A stretch of 58,146 nucleotides of DNA from JBAZQS01 sp041645075 (GCA_041645075.1 JBAZQS010000004.1:1-58146); one strand, 5' to 3'; positions 1 through 8,990 are shown, counted from the first letter of the stretch. Notes: generated from the sequence alone by a model not told the origin. Translations and numbers: made by a program.

Positions 1-1229
1 GTCACGATGGCCGCCGCTTTTTTCATAATCGGCTCCCAATCCGGGTCGGTCATTTCCGCGACCAAGACCTCGCCCGCCTTAAAATCCGGCAACTGGCCGA
101 CATTCTTAATCAACCGAGCCCGGCCTTGGCCAATTTTCACGCCCACGCTGTCACCCGCCAAAAGCAACTTGCCCGCTTGCGTCAAAAAATATTCTTCTAA
201 TACATTGGGGTCTTTTTGCGAGCCGACTGTTTCCGGTCTGGCCTGCACGATAAACAACTGGCCACTCTGGCCGTCTTTGGCCCATTCAATATCCATGGGC
301 CGCTTATAATATTCTTCTATGGCCAAGCCCCATTTAGACAAAATTAAAATTTCCGGGTCGCTTAAAGCATATTTCTTTCTTAAAATTTTTGGCACGATGG
401 CGTTTTTAGTCGGTTGGCCGGGGTCATGGCTATAAATTAATTTTTTGGCTTTGTCGCCTACCTGCCGCGAAATAATCGGCTTAAAGCCGGCCGCTAAAGT
501 TTTTTTAAAAATATAATATTCGTCGGGATTAATCACGCCCTTAACCACATATTCGCCCAAACCATAGGCGGCATTGATTAAAATGACATTGCTATTGCCG
601 CTTTCCGTATCAATGGTGAACATCACGCCCGCCGTGGCCAAATCAGAACGAACCATTTTCTGGACGCAGACCGAGAGGGAAACTTTCTCATGCTTGAATC
701 CTTGGTCAATGCGATAAGAAATGGCGCGGTCCGTAAAAAGCGAGGCAAAACATTTTTTGACCGCGGCTAAAATCGGCTCTTTGCCCCTGATGTTTAAAAA
801 CGACTCTTGCTGGCCGGCAAAAGAAGCGCTGGGCAAATCCTCGGCCGTGGCCGAGGAGCGGACCGCCACGTCAACAAAATTTTGCTCATAATTTTCTGAT
901 AATTTTCTATAATTAGCAATAATAACTGATTGCAAGTCCTCTGGCAACGGCGCGTTTAAAATAATGTTCCTAATTTCCTCCCCCTTTTGATTAAGATTAT
1001 TTTTATTGGTTGATTTTAAAATTTTAAAAATCTCTTTCTTGATTTTCGCCTTTTTTAAAAAATAATTATAAGCCAAGGCCGTGATGGCAAAGCCGTTGGG
1101 AATTTTTAGGCCTTTCTTGGTGAGGTGGCGATACATTTCACCCAGTGAAGCGGTTTTACCGCCCACCAAGCCAATGTCCTTGATAGAGATTTTTTGAAAC
1201 CAAATGATGAGCTTTTTATTTTTTAGCAT
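1..1229 (-). CDS. ppsA: Phosphoenolpyruvate synthase, N-terminal part (cut by window edge)
   Basis: Reading leftwards from ATG at 1227-1229 the frame stays open to base 1, giving about 409 residues of the N-terminal PEP/pyruvate-binding (PPDK_N) domain. Seen: a glycine-rich GLVGGKTASLGEM near residue 20, a VRSSATAEDLPSASFAGQ stretch (ATP-grasp-like nucleotide binding), and MDIEWAKDGQSGQLFIVQARPE near residue 340. The phosphohistidine and PEP-utilising domains lie beyond the window. The family converts pyruvate, ATP and water to PEP, AMP and phosphate in gluconeogenesis. It starts 13 bp after the pyruvate kinase stop on the same strand, so the two enzymes that run this step in opposite directions are probably co-transcribed. 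Family call is secure; the missing C-terminus prevents checking completeness. Confidence 0.93.
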   Translation of the reverse strand, partial: MLKNKKLIIWFQKISIKDIGLVGGKTASLGEMYRHLTKKGLKIPNGFAITALAYNYFLKKAKIKKEIFKILKSTNKNNLNQKGEEIRNIILNAPLPEDLQSVIIANYRKLSENYEQNFVDVAVRSSATAEDLPSASFAGQQESFLNIRGKEPILAAVKKCFASLFTDRAISYRIDQGFKHEKVSLSVCVQKMVRSDLATAGVMFTIDTESGNSNVILINAAYGLGEYVVKGVINPDEYYIFKKTLAAGFKPIISRQVGDKAKKLIYSHDPGQPTKNAIVPKILRKKYALSDPEILILSKWGLAIEEYYKRPMDIEWAKDGQSGQLFIVQARPETVGSQKDPNVLEEYFLTQAGKLLLAGDSVGVKIGQGRARLIKNVGQLPDFKAGEVLVAEMTDPDWEPIMKKAAAIV

Positions 1230-1242
1230 AGGCGGTTTGAGA

Positions 1243-2739
1243 TTAAATATTCTCCACCTTGATTAAATTGGCCTGGCCTTCATAGCCAAAGGGATGGCCG
1301 GCGACCACAACCACCCGATCCCCTTTTTTTAAAATTTTATGCGCGAGGAGCAATTTTTTAATTTTGCCCAAGAGCCGGTCAAAAGAAGCGGCAAAGGGCA
1401 CGATATACGACTCAACGCCCCAGCTTAGGCCAAGCTGATTAGCGGTTTTGACGGCGGGCGTGATGGCGACAATGGGCACGGCCGGCCGAAAACGGCAAAT
1501 ATTGCGCGCCGTAAAGCCTGAGGTGGTGGCGCAAACAATTAATTTGGCGTTGGCCACATCTTCGGCTAAGTCCTGGGCCATGAAACTTATTATCTGGGTA
1601 ATGGAATTTTGATTTTTAAATTCGTCTTCCTTGGCTTCCTGCTCAATAATTTCTCGGCCCTCAACCTCTCGGGCAATTTTATTCATGACTTGGACCGCTT
1701 TGAGCGGATACTTGCCGGTGGCCGTTTCGCCGGAGAGCATAATGGCGTCCGTGCCGTCTAAAATCGCGTTGGCCACATCAGAAACCTCGGCCCGAGTCGG
1801 CAAGGGATTGCGAATCATGGAGTCAAGCATCTGCGTCGCCACAATGACCGGCTTGCCGGCCTTGCGGCACTCATCAATAATTTCTTTTTGAATCAAGGGC
1901 AAGTCCTCAAAGGGCACTTCAATGCCCAAATCGCCTCGGGCGATCATAATGCCATCGGCCGCTTCCAAAATTTTCTTAAAATTTTTCACGGCGCCGGGGC
2001 GTTCAATCTTGGCGATAATCCGAGTGTGGACCCCGCTAATCTTGCCTTTGGCTTCGGGTTTTTTTAAATTATATTTTTTTTCGGCCTGATGATATTTTTT
2101 TTCCAAAAGAAAAATCTTTCGGCGCAAATTAATAATGTCTTTGGCTTCTTCAACAAACGACAGGGCGATGAAATCAAGATTATTTTTTATGCCGAATTCA
2201 ATATCGGCCAAGTCCTTTTTGGTAATGGGCGCGCATTTGATCACTGATTTGGGAAAATTTATGCCTTTATGCGATTTGATAATGCCGCCGGTTTTCACTT
2301 GGCATTTAATCGCTTTATTTTTAACGCCGGTGGCCGTTAATTCTATGGTGGCATCGTCAATTAAAATCGGGTCGCCTTTTTTGACGTATTTATAAAGATT
2401 GGCATATTGAATTGGCACATAGAGGCGCGTGGCCTTGCTGGGCGCTGAATAATTTTCCGGCGCCAAGAATACTTCTTCGCCCCGCTTAACGGCCAAGCCG
2501 TCTTTGGCCACCTGGCCGATGCGAATCCTCGGTCCCTGTAAATCCTGCATAATCGCCAATTTGACCTTTAACCGGGCGGCCACTTTTCTCAAATTATTAA
2601 TCAGCTTTAAATGGTGGTCGTAAGTGCCGTGGGAAAAATTAAGCCGCGCCACATTCAAACCGGCTTTAATCATTTTTTCCATGGTGGTTTTTGCTTCCGA
2701 AGACGGACCGATGGTCGCCACAATTTTGGTTCGTTTCAT
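1243..2739 (-). CDS. pyk: Pyruvate kinase
   Basis: A 498-residue protein matching pyruvate kinase end to end: KIVATIGPSS at 5-14, ARLNFSHG at 31-38, the catalytic-lysine segment IIAKIERPG at 241-249, MIARGDLG at 265-272 and VIVATQMLDSMI at 298-309, then the alpha/beta C-terminal domain. It transfers phosphate from PEP to ADP, the last step of glycolysis. A lysine-rich insertion at about residues 208-238 precedes the catalytic lysine and makes the protein slightly longer than the usual 470-480. No Shine-Dalgarno is visible before the ATG. First gene of the apparent pyk-ppsA unit. Confidence 0.97.
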   Translation of the reverse strand: MKRTKIVATIGPSSEAKTTMEKMIKAGLNVARLNFSHGTYDHHLKLINNLRKVAARLKVKLAIMQDLQGPRIRIGQVAKDGLAVKRGEEVFLAPENYSAPSKATRLYVPIQYANLYKYVKKGDPILIDDATIELTATGVKNKAIKCQVKTGGIIKSHKGINFPKSVIKCAPITKKDLADIEFGIKNNLDFIALSFVEEAKDIINLRRKIFLLEKKYHQAEKKYNLKKPEAKGKISGVHTRIIAKIERPGAVKNFKKILEAADGIMIARGDLGIEVPFEDLPLIQKEIIDECRKAGKPVIVATQMLDSMIRNPLPTRAEVSDVANAILDGTDAIMLSGETATGKYPLKAVQVMNKIAREVEGREIIEQEAKEDEFKNQNSITQIISFMAQDLAEDVANAKLIVCATTSGFTARNICRFRPAVPIVAITPAVKTANQLGLSWGVESYIVPFAASFDRLLGKIKKLLLAHKILKKGDRVVVVAGHPFGYEGQANLIKVENI

Positions 2740-2759
2740 AAAATAAATCCGGATAAAAA

Positions 2760-3086
2760 TTATAATTTAATCTTTTTCACAATATCCTTGACAATCGGTA
2801 TTTCCCAATATTCGCCCTGCAGGGTTTTGAAGAAAGCCAAAAGCGACACCACGACCAACAACAGCCAAAACAGCCAGCCGATTATGGGAATCCAAAAAAA
2901 TAAAGAGCCGACCAATTCAATCACGAATAAAACCAAGCCCTGTTTCGCGTGGGCGCTGGCAAAGGGACTGCTTTTCTTAAAGAGCAAGGGAATGAGGCAC
3001 AAAACCCACAAATAAGAAATGGCGGCGACAGTTTTGTTGTCCTCTATGTCTTTTTGTTCAAAAACTTTTTTTGTCTCTTCTGGCAT
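2760..3086 (-). CDS. DUF4870/Tic20-like small membrane protein
   Basis: A 108-residue protein with a polar N-terminus (about 20 residues) and three hydrophobic segments at roughly 22-38, 48-70 and 72-88. The stretch with HAKQGLVLF, IPIIGWLFW and GEYWEIPIV follows the pattern of the DUF4870/Tic20-like family of small inner-membrane proteins. Function is not known. It lies 20 bp upstream of pyk on the same strand and could be the first gene of that transcript. Confidence 0.75.
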   Translation of the reverse strand: MPEETKKVFEQKDIEDNKTVAAISYLWVLCLIPLLFKKSSPFASAHAKQGLVLFVIELVGSLFFWIPIIGWLFWLLLVVVSLLAFFKTLQGEYWEIPIVKDIVKKIKL

Positions 3087-3109
3087 ATTATTATTTTAAA
3101 TAATTAATT

Positions 3110-3142
3110 GAGACGGTTATAAAATAGTTTCATAACTATCTC
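3110..3142. repeat. Short copy of the GAGATRGTTA palindromic repeat
   Basis: An imperfect palindrome that begins GAGACGGTTAT and ends ATAACTATCTC, with AT-rich sequence between. It belongs to the same family as 24786-24807, 33269-33301, 42422-42439 and the two 177-bp elements at 22880 and 28695. Its right arm supplies the last codons and TAG stop of the neighbouring membrane-protein gene. Confidence 0.75.
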
Positions 3143-3561
3143 ATTTTTAAACGGAAAATATAAACAACGGAAATGCTCACCAAAACGCCGAGCAAAACAA
3201 CCAAAGTGGTCTCGGTAATAAGATTAAAAAATTTCCAAATTTTCACGCCGGTAAAAAACCGGAATAAAGAAACGGCCAAGCCAATGATAAATCCGGCCAA
3301 AGCGCCGGCCAGGGCGGCGACCGCCGGACTGTTACCGAAATTTTTAAACACCCGCCAGCCCAAAAAAGCAAAAACAAAAAATCGGAAAATCCACATGATA
3401 ATTTCCATTTCATCAAATAAAAAACCGCCGGCCGAAACACCCGCTCGCCAGCGAAAAATAATTTCTAACAACAAGGCGGCCGCGACCGGCCATTTAAGAA
3501 AAGAAAAATAAATCGTAAAATCTATGGGCTCCCAAATTTTTGAGGCGCTGTTGTTAATCAT
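3136..3561 (-). CDS. Hypothetical four-helix membrane protein
   Basis: A 141-residue protein of unknown function with hydrophobic segments at about 20-37, 55-72, 82-104 and 116-137. A short charged loop (RWRAG) follows the first helix and a Gly/Ala-rich segment lies in the third. The last two residues and the stop codon come from the palindromic repeat at 3110-3142, so the original C-terminus may have been replaced when the repeat arrived. No motif links it to copper, although it sits immediately downstream of copA on the same strand. Confidence 0.7.
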   Translation of the reverse strand: MINNSASKIWEPIDFTIYFSFLKWPVAAALLLEIIFRWRAGVSAGGFLFDEMEIIMWIFRFFVFAFLGWRVFKNFGNSPAVAALAGALAGFIIGLAVSLFRFFTGVKIWKFFNLITETTLVVLLGVLVSISVVYIFRLKMR

Positions 3562-3622
3562 GACTCTATTATAGCAGAAAAACCTCTACCGGCAAAATCA
3601 AAAAACACAAAAAGCCGCCGAT

Positions 3623-5830
3623 TTACAATTTCTTTCGCTTCAGCAACAGTGAATTAACCACCACCGAAACACTGCTTAACGCCATGGCCAAACCGGCAAA
3701 CTCGGCCCGCAACAACCCTAAGGCGGCAATAGGAATGCCGACGCTATTGTAAAATAAAGCCCAAAACATATTCTGTTTGATTTTGGCCAAAGTTTGCCGG
3801 CTTAGTTTAATCGCTTTAATCACATCTTGCAAATCATTTTTGATTAAAATAATGCCGCCGGTTTCAATGGCAATATCCGTGCCGGCTCCCATGGCAATGC
3901 CTAAATCCGCTTGGGCCAAAGCCGGCGCGTCATTAATGCCGTCGCCGACCATGGCCACCACCACCCGCCGCGGGCGGAAATTTTTCAATTCTCCTTGTTG
4001 CAGTTTTTTTATCTCTTTGGCTTTGTCCTCCGGCAGAACTTCGGCTAAAACCTCGTCAATGCCGACTTGACGGGCAATCGCTTGGGCGGTGCGCTGATTA
4101 TCACCGGTAATCATAATGGTTTTAATTTTTATTTTCTGCAATTGCTTTATGGCCGCGGCGGTCGTCTCTTTTAAAGTATCGGCCACGGCAATCAGGCCGA
4201 CGACATTTGAATCAATCGCGGCCACCATCACGGTTTTTCCTTCATTTTCTAAGCGGCTCTTATCTTCTTTAATATTAGCGGCCACGGCAATATTAAATTG
4301 CGCCATTAATTTTTCCGTGCCCACTAAAACATCTTGGCCCGTCACTTCGCCTTTGACGCCATGACCGGCAATGGCGGCGAAATTAGTCACGGACAATAAT
4401 TCTAAATTTTGTTCTTTAGCTTTTTTAACAATCGCTTCGGCCAAGGGATGCTCGGAGCGATTTTCCAATGAAGCCGTTAATTGTAAAATCTTATTTCGCG
4501 TTTGGCGTTTGGCGTTTGGCGCTTCAATAATGTCCGTAACTTCCGGTTGCCCCTTGGTTAAGGTGCCGGTTTTATCAAAGACAATGACTTGAATCTTATT
4601 AGCCGCTTCCAAGGGCTCGCCGCCGCGAATCAAAATGCCATTTTCCGCGCCTTTGCCCGTGCCCACCATAATGGCGGTGGGCGTGGCCAAGCCCAAAGCG
4701 CAAGGACAAGCAATCACCAATACCGCCGTAAAAGCAAGTAAAGCCGTCACAAAAGGCGAGAGAACCAAAAAATACCAACTGATAAAAGTAATCAAGCCCA
4801 AAGCGATAACCGCCGGCACAAAATAACCGGAGATTGTGTCCGCAAATTTCTGAATCGGCGCCTTACTGGCTTGAGCGTCTTCAACCACTCTGATAATTTG
4901 CGCCAAGACCGTGTCTTTGCCCACTTTGGTCGCCTTAAACTTAAAACTGCCGGTTTTATTAATGGTGGCGCCAACCACCGAATCCCCGATTTTTTTCTCC
5001 ACCGGAATGCTCTCGCCGGAAATCATTGACTCGTCAACACTGGAATAACCTTCCATCACTTGGCCGTCAACCGGAATTTTTTCGCCCGGCCGGACCATGA
5101 CCAAATCGCCGGGCGCCACTTCTTGAATCGGCACGTCAATTTCTCGGCCGTCCCTGACGACCCGGGCGGTTTTGGCTTGCAGGCCCATTAATTTTTTTAT
5201 GGCTTCGCCGGTTTTGCCTTTAGCCCGCGCCTCCAGCCACTTGCCCAAAATCACAAAAGTGATAAGCAAGGCCGAGGTCTCATAGAATATTTCACCCTTA
5301 ATTAAATAAGTGGTGGCCAAGCTGTAAAAATAAGCGGCGCTGGTGCCAATGGCGATTAGCGTGTCCATATTGGCCGTCTTGTTTTTAAACGCAAAATACG
5401 TGCCGCGGTAAAACCGCCAGCCAAAATAAAACTGAACAAGGCCGGCTAAAAGCGACTGGATAATTTTGCTTTGAAAAGAGGTATCGCGCAAAATCATGCT
5501 TAAAACCGCCACCGGCAAGGTCAAAATTAAACTGAAAATAAATATATTTCTTTCTTTTTTAATTTCTTTTTCGCGAAGGCCTTGGGCTTGATCAAGGGCC
5601 TCTTCGGTTTCGGTTACCGCCGCCGCCTCATAGCCACTGTCTTTGACGGCCGCGATAATTTCTGGCTCCTGGCCGACCTCGCCCTCACATTGAACAACGG
5701 CTTTCTGGGTGGCAAAATTAACCGTAACGTTTTTCACGCCCGGCAATTTTTTTAAATTATTTTCAATCGTTAAAGCGCAGGAAGCGCAATGCATGCCGGA
5801 AATATTGTAAGTGGTTTTTTTGTTTTCCAT
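3623..5830 (-). CDS. copA: Copper-translocating P1B-type ATPase
   Basis: A 735-residue membrane ATPase with one N-terminal heavy-metal-associated domain (GMHCASC at 12-18), six or more transmembrane helices, an SGES actuator motif at 271-274, the metal-channel motif CPC at 375-377, the phosphorylation motif DKTGT from D419, SEHPLAEA, and GDGINDAPALAQADLGIAMG near 640. The CPC motif with a CxxC metal-binding domain indicates Cu+ export from the cytosol. The gene is followed on the same strand by two small proteins and preceded (24 bp) by a cupredoxin, which fits a copper-handling role. No CopY-type operator was seen directly upstream. Confidence 0.95.
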   Translation of the reverse strand: MENKKTTYNISGMHCASCALTIENNLKKLPGVKNVTVNFATQKAVVQCEGEVGQEPEIIAAVKDSGYEAAAVTETEEALDQAQGLREKEIKKERNIFIFSLILTLPVAVLSMILRDTSFQSKIIQSLLAGLVQFYFGWRFYRGTYFAFKNKTANMDTLIAIGTSAAYFYSLATTYLIKGEIFYETSALLITFVILGKWLEARAKGKTGEAIKKLMGLQAKTARVVRDGREIDVPIQEVAPGDLVMVRPGEKIPVDGQVMEGYSSVDESMISGESIPVEKKIGDSVVGATINKTGSFKFKATKVGKDTVLAQIIRVVEDAQASKAPIQKFADTISGYFVPAVIALGLITFISWYFLVLSPFVTALLAFTAVLVIACPCALGLATPTAIMVGTGKGAENGILIRGGEPLEAANKIQVIVFDKTGTLTKGQPEVTDIIEAPNAKRQTRNKILQLTASLENRSEHPLAEAIVKKAKEQNLELLSVTNFAAIAGHGVKGEVTGQDVLVGTEKLMAQFNIAVAANIKEDKSRLENEGKTVMVAAIDSNVVGLIAVADTLKETTAAAIKQLQKIKIKTIMITGDNQRTAQAIARQVGIDEVLAEVLPEDKAKEIKKLQQGELKNFRPRRVVVAMVGDGINDAPALAQADLGIAMGAGTDIAIETGGIILIKNDLQDVIKAIKLSRQTLAKIKQNMFWALFYNSVGIPIAALGLLRAEFAGLAMALSSVSVVVNSLLLKRKKL

Positions 5831-5854
5831 GTTTATAGCTTATTTATAATCATC

Positions 5855-6223
5855 TCATTCTACTATCAATTTGCCCTGATACATGCCCATATCGCAGGCA
5901 AAAATAAATTCGCCTTTCCCTGTCGGCGTAATTTCTATGGTCACGGTCCGACCCGCCGGCAATTCCCGCCGAATTTGCCAATCGGAAAAATTAACAAAGC
6001 GCGAGCACTCATTATCCTCTTGCCGAGTAAAATTAATCCTGATGGGTTCGCCCAGCTTGGCGCGGATAATATTGGGCGAATAGACCCCCTTGACGATAAC
6101 GTCAAAAACCTGGCGGCCGCCGCTTTCTTTGGCCGCGACCCCGGTTTGATTTTTAGTATACCAAAGCCACAGCCAAAAAAGAACGGCGACCATAATAATT
6201 AAAATAATGCCGATTAGTTGCAT
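5855..6223 (-). CDS. Membrane-anchored cupredoxin-like protein
   Basis: A 122-residue protein with an N-terminal transmembrane anchor (residues 3-22) and an extracytoplasmic cupredoxin-like domain of the EfeO/PF13473 type. The signature is NECSRFVNF near 71-79, RRELPAGRTVTIEITP, and FACDMGMYQGKLIVE at the C-terminus. C73, C110, M112 and M114 are candidate copper ligands. It ends the group of redox genes and lies 24 bp upstream of copA on the same strand, so it may pass copper to, or receive it from, the ATPase at the outer face of the membrane. Confidence 0.85.
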   Translation of the reverse strand: MQLIGIILIIMVAVLFWLWLWYTKNQTGVAAKESGGRQVFDVIVKGVYSPNIIRAKLGEPIRINFTRQEDNECSRFVNFSDWQIRRELPAGRTVTIEITPTGKGEFIFACDMGMYQGKLIVE

Positions 6224-6242
6224 AAAAATTTTTAAATTAAAA

Positions 6243-6596
6243 TTAACAGCAATATAATTTATCCGGCATTTCCCCCGCCTTTATTTTGCCAAAAGGATTG
6301 CCGTATTTTCTGATGTTGGCAATCATCTCTTTATTGGCTTCGGTTTCTAGGCCCAACGCCACCATTTTCTGCCGGATGCTTTCTATTTCTAAATCATAAC
6401 CCAAGGGACAAATCACCCGGCAAGCGAGGCAAACCGTGCAGTGAGTATAAAATAATTCAGCCAATTTTTCATTGTCCTTTAAAATGGCCTTGCCTCTGGG
6501 CGAGACACTCTCATGCCTGACGAGCTTAAAAAATTCACAGGTCTCGCGGCATAATCCGCAACGGCTGCAGATATTTTTCTTTTTCTCTTCTGTCAT
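6243..6596 (-). CDS. Ferredoxin-type 2x[4Fe-4S] subunit of a split GlcF-like oxidoreductase
   Basis: A 117-residue protein with two C-x2-C-x2-C-x3-C clusters, C10/C13/C16/C20 and C53/C56/C59/C63, the second followed by Pro as in bacterial 4Fe-4S domains. The layout matches the N-terminal ferredoxin module of GlcF/HdrC-type proteins but is encoded separately. Its ATG overlaps the stop of the FAD subunit by 4 bp (ATGA), so the genes are translationally coupled. It probably carries electrons between the FAD subunit and the CCG-domain subunit. It ends with a CC pair. Confidence 0.88.
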   Translation of the reverse strand: MTEEKKKNICSRCGLCRETCEFFKLVRHESVSPRGKAILKDNEKLAELFYTHCTVCLACRVICPLGYDLEIESIRQKMVALGLETEANKEMIANIRKYGNPFGKIKAGEMPDKLYCC

Positions 6597-7759
6597 ATGA
6601 CTTTCCCCCGGTTAAATATCCCACTGGGGTCAAATTTATTTTTTAAGTCCCGCCGATATTTTAATTCAAGATTATCTAAAAATTGTTTCTTTTTCAAGCC
6701 GATGCCATGCTCACCGCTTACTTTTCCGCCCAATTGATTTACTAAAGCATACATTTCTTTTATTTTTTCTTTTTCCTCGGGTCTAAAATGGGGATGAAAA
6801 ATACCAACGCCAATGTGCCCGAAAACCGGCACGGCGTTTTTTGAAAACCAATCCAACATTTCTTTGACGCCGGACTCGGGCACTAAGGGGTCTTCAATAA
6901 TCGGATAACCGCTGCCAATCATTATGGGCGCGATGCCTTCTCTTTTATGCCAAAATTTTAACACCTCAACCTCGCTCTTATTAGGCCCCTCAATTTCCGC
7001 AAAAAGATAATATTTTTCTTCTAAACCCAGGCGCGAAGCGATCAGGGGAGAAATAAATTCTAAAGAAAGTAGGCCGGGAATTTTTTTCCAATTTCCAACC
7101 ATCGCCAATAAGTCGGCCACGTTATTACCGCTGGCCATAATCACATAGGTCTCTTCAATTTTATTAACGAGTTTTAATTTCATTTTTACCATTAAGCCAT
7201 TTAATCCTTCCGAGCCGACAATTTCTTTTATTTCATCGCCACTGATATTAATGATTTCGCCATTACCGTCCACCAGCCATAATTCCTCAACCCAATCGGA
7301 CATCCGGCCGAATTTTAACGACCAAATCCCGGCCGCATTGGTGGCGGCCATTCCGCCCAAAGTACAAACCGAGTGGCTGCCGGGAATCACGGGAAAAACT
7401 AAATTATATTTTTTTAAAAATTCATTAAGCTGATCTAAAACCACCCCCGGCTGGACCATGGCCGTCTTATCGTTCTCATTAACTTCAATAATTTGATTCA
7501 TTTTGGAAAAATCAATCACCAGGGAATTTTGCGGCACGCAACCGCCCACCAGTCCGGTACCGGCGCCCCGAGCCGCCAAATCAAGGCCTGATTTTTTTGC
7601 CTCCTCAATCACTTGAATAACCTCATCAATTGATTCCGGCCAGACGCAAAGCGCGGCCGAACCAACCACCCCGGAGGCGTCCGTGGAACAAGCCAGCAAG
7701 TCCTCATTATTATAAGAGGACTGGCAGTGGTTTAGTTTTTTAATTAATTCCGACACCAT
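6593..7759 (-). CDS. GlcD-like FAD-linked oxidase subunit
   Basis: A 388-residue flavoprotein with a PCMH-type FAD-binding domain (ARGAGTGLVGGC near 63-74, VIDFSKMN, a central GGMAATNAAG) and a C-terminal FAD-oxidase domain ending in GEHGIGLKKK, the motif found in D-lactate dehydrogenase and glycolate oxidase GlcD. It is somewhat shorter than typical GlcD (about 460-500 residues). It probably oxidises a 2-hydroxy acid, most likely D-lactate or glycolate, but the substrate cannot be read from sequence. It overlaps the upstream CCG subunit by 16 bp and the downstream ferredoxin gene by 4 bp. Confidence 0.9.
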   Translation of the reverse strand: MVSELIKKLNHCQSSYNNEDLLACSTDASGVVGSAALCVWPESIDEVIQVIEEAKKSGLDLAARGAGTGLVGGCVPQNSLVIDFSKMNQIIEVNENDKTAMVQPGVVLDQLNEFLKKYNLVFPVIPGSHSVCTLGGMAATNAAGIWSLKFGRMSDWVEELWLVDGNGEIINISGDEIKEIVGSEGLNGLMVKMKLKLVNKIEETYVIMASGNNVADLLAMVGNWKKIPGLLSLEFISPLIASRLGLEEKYYLFAEIEGPNKSEVEVLKFWHKREGIAPIMIGSGYPIIEDPLVPESGVKEMLDWFSKNAVPVFGHIGVGIFHPHFRPEEKEKIKEMYALVNQLGGKVSGEHGIGLKKKQFLDNLELKYRRDLKNKFDPSGIFNRGKVI

Positions 7760-8445
7760 ATTAATTCTGATAATTCTAAAACCGCCAGATCACTGGGGGC
7801 ATTTTCCTTAAACTGAAGGTAGCACAATGGGCAGGGGCTGACCAATTTTTTCGTCTTGACTTGCGAGAGCACGTTGTTCGCCACTTTATTGGCCAAATCA
7901 GGATTATTGGTTTTAACCCCGCCACCGGCCCCGCAACACCGGCTCTTATCCAGGGCGCAAGGAAATTCAGCAATCTGATAGCCCATGTCCTTTAAAATTT
8001 TACGCGGTTCTTGATAGATGCCATTATATCGGCCCAAATGACAGGGGTCGTGATAAGTAATGGGTTGGGCCGACGGCCAAGCCGCCTTAATTTTTGAAAC
8101 TTTTTTAACTAATATTTCTGTTATGTGCTCAACTCTAAGGCCATAGTTATTCTTGAATATATTAAAACAGGCCGGGCAATTGGTAATAATTTTTGTGACA
8201 TTGTATTTTTTAAAAATGGCCAGATTTTTTTCTTTTAAATCAGCAAAGTCCTGCAAATAGCCGGCTTTAATCACCGGACTGCCGCAGCATAATTCCTTAT
8301 CCGGCAACATTATAAAATCAACGCCAATTTGGCGCAAAATTTTTTCGTACCGGCTTTGAATGTCGGGCAAAACCGTTTTAGTCAAACAACCGGGATAATA
8401 CAAAGTATTGCCGCCGATTATTTTCGCCATCACTTTTTTAAACAT
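7744..8445 (-). CDS. CCG-domain (Fe-S) oxidoreductase subunit, GlcF/HdrB-like
   Basis: A 233-residue protein with two cysteine-rich CCG domains: YYPGC with ELCCGSPV, then DPCHLGRYN with SRCCGAGGG and a final SPCPLC. These are the repeats of heterodisulfide reductase B, LldE/LutA and the C-terminal half of GlcF, which bind a non-cubane [4Fe-4S] cluster. It is the first gene of the three-gene oxidoreductase and overlaps the FAD subunit by 16 bp. The usual GlcF fusion (ferredoxin plus two CCG domains) is split into two genes here, with glcD between them. Confidence 0.9.
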   Translation of the reverse strand: MFKKVMAKIIGGNTLYYPGCLTKTVLPDIQSRYEKILRQIGVDFIMLPDKELCCGSPVIKAGYLQDFADLKEKNLAIFKKYNVTKIITNCPACFNIFKNNYGLRVEHITEILVKKVSKIKAAWPSAQPITYHDPCHLGRYNGIYQEPRKILKDMGYQIAEFPCALDKSRCCGAGGGVKTNNPDLANKVANNVLSQVKTKKLVSPCPLCYLQFKENAPSDLAVLELSELIWCRN

Positions 8446-8454
8446 CTTAATTTT

Positions 8455-8745
8455 TTAACTACTTCGGCAAAATTTATTATGCAGCCAAGCCACCAATCCG
8501 GCTCCGATATAAGTATAAATTACGGCTTGCAACAAACCGGCGATAAAACCGCCAAAAGTTAATCTCACATCAGCGCCTTTTTCTAAATTAACCAAATGAA
8601 CCAACGAACCAAAAAGTTTTAAAGCCAAATCAGGCCACAAAGCCACAAAAACGGCGCAAAGCAGATAAATTACTCCGATCACGCCGGCCGCCGATAAGGC
8701 AAAACCCTGAACGTTAATTTGGCAATAATGTTTTTCGTTTTCCAT
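8455..8745 (-). CDS. DUF5676-like small membrane protein
   Basis: A 96-residue protein with two hydrophobic segments, NVQGFALSAAGVIGVIYLLC near the N-terminus and FIAGLLQAVIYTYIGAGLVAWLHN at the C-terminus, the layout of DUF5676 proteins that often sit near metal-efflux genes. ATG at 8745 was chosen over the upstream in-frame GTG (8754) because a strong AAGGGGG lies about 8 nt before it. Function unknown; the context is copper and redox genes. Confidence 0.75.
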   Translation of the reverse strand: MENEKHYCQINVQGFALSAAGVIGVIYLLCAVFVALWPDLALKLFGSLVHLVNLEKGADVRLTFGGFIAGLLQAVIYTYIGAGLVAWLHNKFCRSS

Positions 8746-8800
8746 AATTTTCACCCCCTTTATTAGAACCGGGTATTTTAGAAATATTTATTTAACCTCA

Positions 8801-8977
8801 TTAATGGCAACAACCGCCCTTTTTGCTGATTTGACTTACGCCGGCAATCTGGTTTTGTTCTTCATATTTTTTTAAACAGTTTTCCGAACAAAACTTTTCG
8901 CCGTAGCGGGAAATAAAACTTGGGGTGGCGGCCATACCGCAAATAGGACATTTTTTCTGCCTAAATAATTGAAACAT
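8801..8977 (-). CDS. TRASH/YHS-like small Cys protein (58 aa)
   Basis: A short 58-residue frame from ATG at 8975-8977 to TAA at 8801-8803. It contains CPICGMAATPSF, then KFCSENCLKKY, and ends KKGGCCH. The C-x2-C ... C-x3-C spacing and the GEKFCSENCLKKYEE segment resemble TRASH/YHS metal-binding fingers found in copper- and mercury-handling proteins. The terminal GGCCH is a likely extra metal site and echoes the GGC tails of two proteins upstream in the block. Probably a small cytosolic copper or zinc binder. Confidence 0.8.
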   Translation of the reverse strand: MFQLFRQKKCPICGMAATPSFISRYGEKFCSENCLKKYEEQNQIAGVSQISKKGGCCH

Positions 8978-8990
8978 ATTTTATTTTATT

